From: CAZELM01 sp964512995
GTDB lineage: Bacteria > CSSED10-310
Reading direction: 5' to 3'
Assembly (NCBI GenBank): GCA_964512995.1
Contig: CAZELM010000015.1
Location: 25,229 to 89,228 of the forward strand
Length of the DNA: 64,000 nt
Positions 16,573-24,548 of the stretch are shown here, in pieces. The position numbers were made by a program, and so were the translations under genes. Numbering within the stretch: the stretch's first letter is position 1; the number at the start of each line of letters is the position of its first letter. Under the pieces are notes generated by a model. It was given only the letters and a program-made list of their open reading frames with translations. It was not told the origin of the DNA and did not search any database.

Positions 16573-17946
16573 ATGGTTCTAAAACATCTCATGATTATTC
16601 TTTCAGCTTTCATTCTAATCCCTTCTGTTAACGCTTCGGATGACACTTCGGTTTATATTTCGCTCATTGATTCCGTTCGTATTGCATATGAATCCAATCT
16701 GGATTTGGCTTCCATGCGTTTAGGTGTGAATGCTGCTTATCAAGAGATCGGAATGGCAGCATCGCAATTTTCACCACGGTTCGATGTTGAACAGACATTT
16801 GTTCGTACGAATCAGCAAGTTTCTGCTTTCGGACTGAATCTGAACCATGCGGAGATTGCTCCATCAGACTTTGATCCCGAGAAATTAAATCATCCTGACT
16901 GGATTTCTGATTATGGTACTGCACTCAACCTGACGCAGCCCATTTTCAATGGCGGGCGTGAAATGATTGGGTATCGACTGGCCAAAAAGGGATATGAACA
17001 AGCAATAGCTCTCGGGAAAAATGGCATTGAGAATATCCTTCATGAGACCGTGAAAACGTATTTAGGAGCGCTGCTGGCGAGAGAAGGTCTGAAAATTTCA
17101 AAAGAAGCTGTGGGAATTGCAGAAACAAACCTTGTGATGATTCAGCAGCGCTTTGATCAGGGAATGGTGATCAAATCTGATTTGTTGCAGGCGAAAGTCC
17201 ACCTGTCTGAACTCCAACAACGTGAGATCAGAGCGACGAATCAATTTCAGATAGCGCTCGCAGGACTAAACACGATTTTGGGGAGTCCGGACGGGCGATA
17301 TTATCCCAGCGGAGATTTGGATGGAGGTGTTTGTCCGGACATTTCTCTGGAGAAATTGATCGAATGGGCGAATTCCGATCATCCTGATTTGATTTCTCAT
17401 CAGAAACAGGTTGAATTTTCTGACCTAAAAGTAAAATTGGCTAAAGCACCCTTTCTGCCAAATATCAATGCTCAGATAGCCTATCAATATCACGGCACAA
17501 GTCCTGTCTCAGACGGGGATGATTCGATGACGGTCGCATTATCCTTTGGATTGAATCTGTTTAATGGTACCGGAGATTATCGTCGGATGAAACAATCTCA
17601 ATACAACCTGATGCGTGATCAGAAATCATATGAATCCAAAAAGAATATGATCGCTTTGGATGTACGGAAGGCATATTTTGAGTTGGCCGCTGCTCAGAAG
17701 CAACTGGAAGTGGCTTCTGAAGCAGTTAATCAGGCTGAAGAGGGTCTGCGGATACTGGAAGAGCGATATCGGCAAGGAGCATCCAATATCGTAGATTTAT
17801 TAAACACTGAGCTGGCTTTGGCAGATGCCAAATTCAATCGGATGCAGGCAAAACACGATCTGCTCATGGGAAATGCTTCGCTATGCAAATCAGTGGGCCA
17901 TTTATATTCGCGATTGTTGGAGCCAGAAAAATGCCCCATTCCATGA
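16573..17946 (+). CDS. TolC-family outer membrane efflux protein
   Basis: The outer membrane channel of a tripartite efflux pump. Residues 1-21 form a signal peptide (ending VNA). Two TolC-type repeats follow: the first contains SLIDSVRIAYESNLDLASMR and the coiled coil around EAVGIAETNLVMIQQRFDQGMVIKSDLLQAK; the second contains EEGLRILEERYRQGASNIVDLLNTELALADA. The length of 457 residues is normal. It is the first gene of the operon, with AGGAGG before the ATG; the adaptor gene follows after 47 nt. Confidence 0.92.
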   Translation: MVLKHLMIILSAFILIPSVNASDDTSVYISLIDSVRIAYESNLDLASMRLGVNAAYQEIGMAASQFSPRFDVEQTFVRTNQQVSAFGLNLNHAEIAPSDFDPEKLNHPDWISDYGTALNLTQPIFNGGREMIGYRLAKKGYEQAIALGKNGIENILHETVKTYLGALLAREGLKISKEAVGIAETNLVMIQQRFDQGMVIKSDLLQAKVHLSELQQREIRATNQFQIALAGLNTILGSPDGRYYPSGDLDGGVCPDISLEKLIEWANSDHPDLISHQKQVEFSDLKVKLAKAPFLPNINAQIAYQYHGTSPVSDGDDSMTVALSFGLNLFNGTGDYRRMKQSQYNLMRDQKSYESKKNMIALDVRKAYFELAAAQKQLEVASEAVNQAEEGLRILEERYRQGASNIVDLLNTELALADAKFNRMQAKHDLLMGNASLCKSVGHLYSRLLEPEKCPIP

Positions 17947-17993
17947 TTCATGGATCGGATTGAGTGATTCAACTTTGGAAACAGGAGGTTTGA

Positions 17994-19067
17994 ATGAGTG
18001 AGAGCAAAAAAGGACGATATATTGGCGCTGGGATTGTGTTTGTAATTTTAATCGTTTTTTTTCTGGATATGCAGGGATACTTGGGTCATCGCGTACCTCC
18101 CGGCAACACCACTCCAGAGAAACCGGATATTACCAATTTAGTAACAATTACTATTGAACAGACGATGGTGGATGAATTCGAGACTGCTGTCGGTACTATC
18201 TCCTCCCGCAAAGAAACCTATATTACGGCAAAGGTTCCCGCACATGTGAAGCATATACATGTCAAACCAGGTGATAAGGTGAAGGCCAATGATTTATTGA
18301 TCACGCTGGATGACCGGGATCTGAAAGCAAAGCTGGGTCAGGCACAATCTGGTTATGAAGCTGCACAAGCCGCCCTCGTTCAATCAGATAATTCATTTAA
18401 GCGATATCAATCGCTCATCCAGACCGGTGCTGCGACACAGGCGGAGTTTGAACATGCGGAGGCTCAGTATGAAATGTCATTGGCAAAAGTCAAAGAAGCG
18501 GAAAATGCGATCAAGGAGCTGAATGTCATGTTGGGATTCACTGAACTCCGGTCGCCCTACAGCGGTATCGTTGTGGAGAAAATGGCAGAAGAAGGAGCGA
18601 TCGCAAATCCGGGAGTTCCTCTGTTGCGTATTGAGGATCCAGATCAATTGCTCCTCGATGTTTTTATTCCAGAAACGCAGCAGAATTCTGTCGTGATCGG
18701 AAAAACGCTTATGGTGAAGGTGGATTCCCTTGAAAAGGAAATACCGGGCAAAGTGGATGAAATCATACCCAGTTCCGATCCCCGATCTCGATCATTTATG
18801 GTCAGAATCAGTCTGGAACAGCAGCCGGGTTTGCGTTCCGGTACTTTTGGACGATGTTATCTGCCTTCAGACACACGTCAAATGATCCTTCTGGATCCGG
18901 CTGCTGTCTACCGGGTTGGTCAACTGGAGATGGTTCGTGTGGTAATCGGTGACAGGATTGAAACACGGATGGTCCGTACCGGTATCGAGAGGGATGGCAA
19001 AATAGAGATTCTTTCCGGATTGGAATCTGGAGACGTTGTCGCTGTCTCTGAAGTACGGGAGGAATGA
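17994..19067 (+). CDS. RND efflux periplasmic adaptor (membrane fusion protein)
   Basis: Links the inner membrane RND pump to the outer membrane channel. One N-terminal hydrophobic anchor (about residues 10-26) is followed by half a lipoyl domain (KVPAHVKHIHVKPGDKVKANDLLITLDDRDL), a helical hairpin (about 110-180), the second lipoyl half (LRSPYSGIVVEKMAEEGA) and beta-barrel and membrane-proximal domains (LRSGTFGRCYLP). The length of 357 residues is normal for the HlyD/AcrA family. AGGAGG precedes the ATG. The pump gene starts 3 nt after its stop. Confidence 0.93.
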   Translation: MSESKKGRYIGAGIVFVILIVFFLDMQGYLGHRVPPGNTTPEKPDITNLVTITIEQTMVDEFETAVGTISSRKETYITAKVPAHVKHIHVKPGDKVKANDLLITLDDRDLKAKLGQAQSGYEAAQAALVQSDNSFKRYQSLIQTGAATQAEFEHAEAQYEMSLAKVKEAENAIKELNVMLGFTELRSPYSGIVVEKMAEEGAIANPGVPLLRIEDPDQLLLDVFIPETQQNSVVIGKTLMVKVDSLEKEIPGKVDEIIPSSDPRSRSFMVRISLEQQPGLRSGTFGRCYLPSDTRQMILLDPAAVYRVGQLEMVRVVIGDRIETRMVRTGIERDGKIEILSGLESGDVVAVSEVREE

Positions 19068-19070
19068 TAC

Positions 19071-22000
19071 ATGGAACATGAAAAAATGAGCCTGACATCA
19101 CGAATTGTCAAGCTGTTTCTGACATCACATCTCTCTGTGCTTTTTATCATTGTCTCCTTTTTTGTGGGAGTTATCGCGTTGTGGGTTACTCCCAGAGAGG
19201 AAGAACCGCAGATCACAGTGCCAATGGCCGATGTGATGATTCGGATGCCGGGATTGGAACCCGATGAAGTTGAATCACTCGCGGGTGCTCATCTGGAAAA
19301 ACTCCTCATGGAGATTGATGGAGTGGAAAATGTGTATTTGATGGCACGCCAGGGAATCGGCATCATCACCGTCCAGTTCTATGTCGGCGAAGATCGGGAG
19401 AGGAGTCTTGTAAAGCTCTACAACAAGATTCAGTCCAGTATCGATCAGGTACCCGGAGAAGTGAAAGGGTGGGTTGTGAAGCCGATCGAAGTCGATGATG
19501 TGCCCATTGTTACGGTGACATTGGCTTCTGAACAATACAGTGATCATGATCTGCGCCGGATTGCTGAAGAAGTGCAATATGCCATTCAGGAAATCCCTTC
19601 TGTTGGGAAGTCATTCATCTCAGGCGGCCGATCGCGGCAAGTCCGTGTGGAACTGGATCAGGATTTACTTCAATCCCGTCATCTCAGTCCCCTGATGATC
19701 GCGCAGATCATTCAAGGAGCTGGCGCTGATTATCCGGCCGGTGAACAGATTATCTCGAATAAATCCGTGCTTTTTGAAGCGGGTACATTTTTACGGAGCG
19801 TCGATGATGTCGAAAATCTTGTGGTGAGTGTCTTTGATGGTAAACCCGTTTATCTCAAGGATGTTGCCACTGTGCTGGATGGACCGGCGGAGGTTACGAG
19901 CTATACGTGGCATGGATATGGACCAGCACGGGAAGAAAGCTTTACCGAACGGGAAGTCGGTCGGTTGATTCCGGCTGTCACCCTGGCAATCTCCAAGAAA
20001 AAAGGTGAAAATGCAGTCACCGCTGCTGATAAGATCATTGCCCTGGGAAACAGACTCCGGGCAACCGTGATACCAGATGGCGTAGATGTGATCATCACTC
20101 GAAATTACGGTGAAACGGCTAATGAAAAGGTGAATGAACTTGTCAAGCATCTTCTGCTGGCAGTCATGACAATCGTGGTGCTTCTTGCCATTGCACTTGG
20201 AGTTCGGGAGGCATTGATTGTAGCACTCGCCGTGCCAATGACTCTGGCATTCACATTGATCGGAGATACTCTGGTTGGCTTTACGATAAATAGAGTCACT
20301 CTTTTTGCGTTAATCCTGTCGTTAGGATTGTTGGTGGACGATCCCATTGTCGATGTGGAGAATATTTTTCGGCATTTTCAATTGAAAAAACATCCTCCCA
20401 TGAAAGCCACGCTGGTTGCAGTCGAGGAGGTCCGTCCACCAACGATTCTCGCCACATTTACAGTTATCATGTCATTCATCCCGATGTTTTTCGTGACCGG
20501 AATGATGGGGCCATATATGCAGCCGATGCCATTCAATGTCTCAATGGCGATGCTGATGAGCCTTGTCGTCGCGTTTACCGTTACGCCATGGGCAACATTT
20601 CACATGTTGAAACATGAATACAATGTCACTCATAGATCATCCCCTATCGAGCAGACTCATATCTATAAAGCGTACCGCTCTCTGATGGTCACACTCCTTA
20701 AAACACCCGGTCGGGCATGGGGTTTCATGATGATTATGGTAGCTGCACTGATCTTTTCTCTGCTTTTGGTTTTTGCGGGAATGGTGCCCCTGAAAATGTT
20801 GCCTTATGGCAATAAGGATGAGTTACAGATCGTTATCGACATGCAGGAGGGTACGACTTTGGAAAAAACGGAAGCAGTGGCACGTGATCTGGGATGGTAT
20901 CTGTGTACTGTTAACGAAGTCAGCAGCGTTCAACTTTATGCCGGAACTGCATCACCATTTGATTTCAATGGAATGGTGCGACACTATTTTCTGCGCCAGG
21001 GGAATAATGTTGCGGATATCCGAGTGAATCTGACTCCCAAAGAGCATCGAAAGGAAAAAACCCACGCCATTGCACTTCGGATCAGAAATGATCTGACTCG
21101 GATCGCGGAAAAATACGATGCCAACATCAAAATTGTGGAGCCTCCGCCCGGACCACCTGTTCTGGCAACGGTTGTTGGAGAAATCTATGGTAAACCCTGG
21201 GTCACACTCGATCAGCTTCATGGGGCAACACGGGAACTGGAGACGATTTTCCGGAAAACCCCAGGCATTTATGATGTGGATACCTATCTGGAATCCGATC
21301 AGGAACGAGTGATATTCGAGGTAGATAAAGAAAAGGCGATGTTACATGGGATCAGTACGGAGCAAGTTGCTCAGACGATCTCTCTGGCTGGGCTAGGCAT
21401 GCCGGCTGGTACGATGCATGTGCCGGGCGAGCGTAATCCACTCCAGATCATACTCCGCTTACCTCTCAGCGCACGATCAGAAATTGACCGAATCGGCCAA
21501 CTTCGCATCAGTGCGCAGGACGGTTCCATGGTTCCGATATCTGAGATCGCTCAGGTCAAGAGAACAACCGCTCCCAAAACGATCTATCATAAAAACAGCC
21601 ATCGCGTTCAGTATGTCATTGCGGATGTGATCGGTGTATCGCCTTATCAGCCGATTTTTGCCATGCAATCCGCCGTGAAATATGAACCGAAACTGGACCA
21701 GTTCAATGTCAATTGGCGAGGTGAGGGGGAATGGAAGATTACGTTGGACGTTTTCCGGGATCTGGGATTGGCATTTCTGGCAGCACTCGTCGGAATCTAC
21801 ATCCTCATGCTCATTCAAACCCAGTCATTAACATTGCCCATGATCATCATGTCTGCCATTCCATTGACACTGATTGGGGTATTACCCGGATTCTGGATAT
21901 TGAATCTTCTGTTTGCAAAACCGGTTGACGGATATTCTGATCCCATTTTTTTCACCGCTACCGGTATGATCGGGATTATTGCTCTGGCCGGAATTGTCGT

Positions 22001-22316
22001 CAGAAATTCCATTATTCTCATCGATTTTATCCATCGAAGCCTGATCGAGGGTCACTCCATGGTCGAGGCCATCATTCTATCCGGGGCAGTTCGGTTCCGT
22101 CCCATCGCCTTGACGGCTGGCGCGGCGATCATGGGTGCATGGGTGATTGCATTGGATCCTGTTTTTTCGGGACTCGCATGGACATTTATCTTCGGTATAT
22201 TTGCATCTACGTTGTTTACATTGGTTGTCGTTCCTCTCATCTACTGGTTATTGTATCGAAAGGATCCGATGGGAGGCGTCAGCAAACATCATATGGTAGG
22301 AGATGAAATCGTATGA
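19071..22316 (+). CDS. RND-family efflux permease
   Basis: An inner membrane proton-driven exporter of 1081 residues, the usual length. There are about twelve membrane segments: one near residues 15-40, a group around 355-560 and a group around 890-1065, with two large periplasmic loops. The TM4 proton-relay aspartates are present in LILSLGLLVDDPIVDVENI, as in hydrophobe/amphiphile exporters; the heavy-metal-exporter signature is not visible. The 3' end overlaps the next gene by 4 nt. Substrate unknown. Confidence 0.95.
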   Translation: MEHEKMSLTSRIVKLFLTSHLSVLFIIVSFFVGVIALWVTPREEEPQITVPMADVMIRMPGLEPDEVESLAGAHLEKLLMEIDGVENVYLMARQGIGIITVQFYVGEDRERSLVKLYNKIQSSIDQVPGEVKGWVVKPIEVDDVPIVTVTLASEQYSDHDLRRIAEEVQYAIQEIPSVGKSFISGGRSRQVRVELDQDLLQSRHLSPLMIAQIIQGAGADYPAGEQIISNKSVLFEAGTFLRSVDDVENLVVSVFDGKPVYLKDVATVLDGPAEVTSYTWHGYGPAREESFTEREVGRLIPAVTLAISKKKGENAVTAADKIIALGNRLRATVIPDGVDVIITRNYGETANEKVNELVKHLLLAVMTIVVLLAIALGVREALIVALAVPMTLAFTLIGDTLVGFTINRVTLFALILSLGLLVDDPIVDVENIFRHFQLKKHPPMKATLVAVEEVRPPTILATFTVIMSFIPMFFVTGMMGPYMQPMPFNVSMAMLMSLVVAFTVTPWATFHMLKHEYNVTHRSSPIEQTHIYKAYRSLMVTLLKTPGRAWGFMMIMVAALIFSLLLVFAGMVPLKMLPYGNKDELQIVIDMQEGTTLEKTEAVARDLGWYLCTVNEVSSVQLYAGTASPFDFNGMVRHYFLRQGNNVADIRVNLTPKEHRKEKTHAIALRIRNDLTRIAEKYDANIKIVEPPPGPPVLATVVGEIYGKPWVTLDQLHGATRELETIFRKTPGIYDVDTYLESDQERVIFEVDKEKAMLHGISTEQVAQTISLAGLGMPAGTMHVPGERNPLQIILRLPLSARSEIDRIGQLRISAQDGSMVPISEIAQVKRTTAPKTIYHKNSHRVQYVIADVIGVSPYQPIFAMQSAVKYEPKLDQFNVNWRGEGEWKITLDVFRDLGLAFLAALVGIYILMLIQTQSLTLPMIIMSAIPLTLIGVLPGFWILNLLFAKPVDGYSDPIFFTATGMIGIIALAGIVVRNSIILIDFIHRSLIEGHSMVEAIILSGAVRFRPIALTAGAAIMGAWVIALDPVFSGLAWTFIFGIFASTLFTLVVVPLIYWLLYRKDPMGGVSKHHMVGDEIV

Positions 22317-22498
22317 CAGTGGAACGAGCCTTACGCGCTTTGGCTGGTTTTCTTATCATGTTAACCGTCATCTTGAGCGCATTGTATAGTCACTATTGGC
22401 TTTTTTTTACTGGATTCATCGGTCTGAACCTGTTTCAGTCTGCGTTCACTGACTGGTGTCCGGCGATGGTATTTTTCCGTAAGCTGGGTTTCAAGTAG
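22313..22498 (+). CDS. Small inner membrane protein, DUF2892/YgaP-like
   Basis: A 61-residue protein with two hydrophobic segments (about residues 10-25 and 28-43) and the family ending GLNLFQSAFTDWCP followed by FFRKLGF. DUF2892 proteins often accompany rhodanese or redox genes. The gene overlaps the RND gene by 4 nt, so the two are translationally coupled. Its stop codon lies 13 nt before the hairpin that buries the SD of the sigma factor gene, so ribosomes ending here could affect that hairpin. Confidence 0.85.
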   Translation: MTVERALRALAGFLIMLTVILSALYSHYWLFFTGFIGLNLFQSAFTDWCPAMVFFRKLGFK

Positions 22499-22511
22499 CT
22501 CAGAAAGCTTG

Positions 22512-22554
22512 CCTCCCGTTTGATCTCAATGTAATCTGGAGATCAAATGGGAGG
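22512..22554 (+). promoter_or_regulatory. Hairpin that buries the SD of the ECF sigma gene
   Basis: The arm CCTCCCGTTTGATCTC (22512-22527) pairs along its whole length with 22539-22554, with one G-U wobble and an 11-nt loop. The 3' arm ends in GGGAGG (22549-22554), the SD of the sigma gene, whose ATG is 6 nt further on. No T-run follows, so a terminator is unlikely. The likely role is translational control, perhaps relieved by ribosomes finishing the upstream small gene or by temperature or a ligand. Confidence 0.75.
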
Positions 22555-22560
22555 ACACTG

Positions 22561-23139
22561 ATGGCAAAATCACCTGAACTACTAAAAGAAACACTAGAAC
22601 ATGAAAAAGAACGAATTTTCCGGATTGCATGGCGAATGTGCGGCAATCCGGATGATGCCGAAGAGGTGCTCCAGGAAACGGCATTGAGCGCTTTGAAGAA
22701 CTGGGATCAGTTTCGTGGAGAAGCGCAGATCATGACATGGATATACCGTATCGCATCAAATACGTGCCTCTCCCGGCAACGGAAACAGAATGCAATGGCA
22801 GTCGAATCTTCTTCTTTGGAAGTGTTGGGAGAACTCCCGCATGACAGCTCGGTATTGCATCCAACAGACTGGTCGCTCAACCCCTTGACACAGGCTCTTA
22901 ACGATGAATTGCGAACGGCTTTGGATCACGCGATTTCACGTCTCCCCGACCTTTATCGGATTGTTTTTCTGATGCGGGATATTGAGGGTTTAAGTACAGA
23001 AGAAACATCAAATGCATTGGGAATCAGTGCCACAAATGTGAAGGTTCGGCTTCATCGGGCGCGGATGTATCTTCGGGATCAATTGGAGTCATATGTACAT
23101 CAATCAAAATCGAGGATTCAACATGAGCATTCCATCTGA
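22561..23139 (+). CDS. ECF-family RNA polymerase sigma factor
   Basis: A 192-residue group IV sigma factor that directs RNA polymerase to a small regulon. Region 2 spans about residues 17-83 (RIAWRMCGNPDDAEEVLQETALSALKNW; FRGEAQIMTWIYRIASNTCL). Region 4 spans about 120-175 (LPDLYRIVFLMRDIEGLSTEETSNALGISATNVKVRLHRAR). There is no extra C-terminal domain. The gene lies 62 nt after the efflux operon and overlaps the anti-sigma gene by 17 nt. Its SD is held in a hairpin. The probable targets are the two TGTAACC promoters in this region. Confidence 0.93.
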   Translation: MAKSPELLKETLEHEKERIFRIAWRMCGNPDDAEEVLQETALSALKNWDQFRGEAQIMTWIYRIASNTCLSRQRKQNAMAVESSSLEVLGELPHDSSVLHPTDWSLNPLTQALNDELRTALDHAISRLPDLYRIVFLMRDIEGLSTEETSNALGISATNVKVRLHRARMYLRDQLESYVHQSKSRIQHEHSI

Positions 23140-23386
23140 CAATGAGCTATCATGCCAGGAGATCATCGAGCTTATCAATGAACTCGTTGACGGAGATATC
23201 TCCCCGGAACGATTGAAAATAGCTGAAGCATTACTTGAAAAAAATCCGGAATGCCGTGCATTATACGGTACATTGCACAAAACAATCGACTTGTACCGAA
23301 TGCGAAAAACAGAAATGGGTGACGGAGTGATTCCTACGATCAACTGGGATGAATTAATCAAAAAGAACAGAACGGACGAAACATGA
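23123..23386 (+). CDS. Putative anti-sigma factor, cytoplasmic, with incomplete zinc motif
   Basis: An 87-residue protein whose start lies inside the sigma gene (17-nt overlap), typical of an anti-sigma partner. The pattern SCQEIIELINELVDGDISPER and KNPECRALYGTL resembles the N-terminal half of zinc-finger anti-sigma factors, but the usual His-x3-Cys-x2-Cys is incomplete: only one Cys is present in ECRAL. No membrane segment is visible, so it should be soluble. GAGG precedes the ATG. Function is inferred mainly from position. Confidence 0.65.
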   Translation: MSIPSDNELSCQEIIELINELVDGDISPERLKIAEALLEKNPECRALYGTLHKTIDLYRMRKTEMGDGVIPTINWDELIKKNRTDET

Positions 23387-23435
23387 ATGCCATCCTGTGA
23401 TACGGTTTTTGATGTGTGGAGATCCAGGAATCGAT

Positions 23436-23464
23436 TGTAACCTTTTTTCCCGGGAATCGACTAA
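23436..23464 (+). promoter_or_regulatory. ECF-type promoter candidate before thioredoxin
   Basis: TGTAACC (23436-23442), then 15 nt, then CGACTAA (23458-23464). It matches the site before the efflux operon in both boxes and spacing, and both sites continue TTTT after TGTAACC. The thioredoxin ATG at 23514 is 50 nt further on. The probable transcript covers thioredoxin, FmdB and the HesB-like selenoprotein. Confidence 0.6.
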
Positions 23465-23513
23465 CTGTCAGGGTTATGAAGATGTTTCAAGTTTCAAACG
23501 GGAGTGGACAAAT

Positions 23514-23885
23514 ATGAATTCATCAACGAAAAATATGCCGATTGACAGGACTCCGAACACCGGGATTCTGAGTCTCACGGACGGTGATTTTGAAACGCAT
23601 GTCCTGAATCGTGAATCTCCAATATTGGTTGACTTCTGGGCGCCATGGTGTGGCCCCTGCCGCATGTTGAGCCCAATATTGGAGGCAGTCGCCGGTGAAC
23701 TGGCAGGGAAATTGACAATAGGTAAAGTCAATGTCGATGAAAATCCGATGATTGCTCAAGCATTGGGAATTCAAGCAATTCCAACGATGTTGTTATTCAA
23801 TGAAGGCCAGATTATCAAAGTGATCACAGGTTTTCACTCGAAACAAGATATCTTGAACACGATTCAAGCGAGCATTTCGCTTTAA
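23514..23885 (+). CDS. Thioredoxin
   Basis: A 123-residue cytoplasmic dithiol-disulfide oxidoreductase. The active site WAPWCGPCRM is complete, followed by GKVNVDENPMIAQALGIQAIPTMLLF with the cis-proline, and the C-terminal helix. I chose the ATG at 23514: GGGAG stands 9 nt before it, and the promoter candidate lies inside the longer frame that begins at 23397. About 18 residues precede the thioredoxin fold. The stop overlaps an ATG (TAATG), but the next gene probably starts 12 nt later. Confidence 0.92.
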   Translation: MNSSTKNMPIDRTPNTGILSLTDGDFETHVLNRESPILVDFWAPWCGPCRMLSPILEAVAGELAGKLTIGKVNVDENPMIAQALGIQAIPTMLLFNEGQIIKVITGFHSKQDILNTIQASISL

Positions 23886-23896
23886 TGGAGGTTTCT

Positions 23897-24094
23897 ATGC
23901 CGATTTTCGAATATCAATGTCAAATCTGCTCCAACGTATTCAGTAAACTGCAATGGAAAACCTCCACCGAGAATGACATTGCATGTCCTGATTGTGGAAG
24001 TCACAACATACGTCGTTTGATATCTCGATTTGCTTCCATGCAGCCAACTCAAGTGCAGAGTGGTTCATGCAATGGAGGTGGCCGGTTCAAGTGA
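23897..24094 (+). CDS. FmdB-family zinc ribbon protein
   Basis: A 65-residue protein beginning MPIFEYQCQICSNVF, with a second pair CPDCG and then IRRLISRFA, the standard FmdB pattern. Four cysteines form one zinc ribbon. The tail is glycine-rich (SCNGGGRFK). The ATG at 23897 is preferred over 23885 because GGAGG stands 5 nt before it. Family members are annotated as regulators, but the molecular role is unclear. It lies between thioredoxin and the HesB-like gene. Confidence 0.88.
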   Translation: MPIFEYQCQICSNVFSKLQWKTSTENDIACPDCGSHNIRRLISRFASMQPTQVQSGSCNGGGRFK

Positions 24095-24173
24095 GGATGA
24101 AAAGAGTCGCGGAGCGATTCTATCAGGAACACAGAACATATTAGATTTTAAATTAATGAAATGTGAGGAGTAT

Positions 24174-24512
24174 ATGGATAAAGAAACAGAAAATAAAACT
24201 GAGAACCTGGTGGACATTACCAGCCGGGCAAAAGAGAAAATGACTAAGCTGCTTGCGGAAAACCCGTCGGAAAATCCATTGTTTCGTTTGTACATCAAAG
24301 GATATGGCTGAGGAGGTCCCTCCATAGGCATGGCTCTGGAAGAGTCAATGAAAAGCGATGAGATAATCAATGTTGACGGGCTCAAGGTGGCATTGGATAA
24401 AGGATTGAGTCAACTGTCGCGAATTCACGGTAAGATTCGAGTCGATTATCATGAAAGTCGATGGTTTGGCGGTGGATTTGACGTGCGGTTGGGCGTCGGA
24501 TCCTGTTGCTGA
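24174..24512 (+). CDS. HesB/IscA-like selenoprotein with in-frame TGA
   Basis: A 112-residue protein of the HesB/IscA fold, read through a TGA at 24309-24311 (codon 46) as selenocysteine. Before the TGA: ITSRAKEKMTKLL and FRLYIKGYG. After it: GGPSIGMALEES, then DGLKVALDKG, IRVDYHES and a C-terminal GSCC. In Cys homologues this position is Cys in a CGGP motif, and HesB-like selenoproteins are an established bacterial family. The frame is the same on both sides and both halves are conserved, so decay is unlikely. GAGG precedes the ATG at 24174. The role is probably in iron-sulfur or redox chemistry; it lies downstream of thioredoxin. Confidence 0.88.
24320..24342 (+). promoter_or_regulatory. 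Bacterial SECIS-like stem-loop
   Basis: Just after the TGA, CTCCA (24320-24324) can pair with TGGAAG (24337-24342, one bulged A). After a single U-C mismatch, AG (24326-24327) pairs with CU (24334-24335), leaving a 6-nt loop GCAUGG that begins with G. The loop begins 16 nt after the TGA, within the usual distance for bacterial SECIS elements. An alternative GGAG/CTCC hairpin at 24312-24323 would compete. Confidence 0.6.
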
Positions 24513-24548
24513 TAATTAGGGTTACTAAAGATCGGTCATTATAAGAAT

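Noticed and set aside
23397..23513. N-terminal extension of thioredoxin
   Set aside because: The extra 39 codons contain the promoter candidate and lack an SD, whereas the ATG at 23514 has one.
24174..24512. HesB-like gene as a pseudogene with a premature stop
   Set aside because: Family position of the TGA, preserved second half, same frame and a SECIS-like stem-loop favour selenocysteine; other selenium genes are also present in the window.
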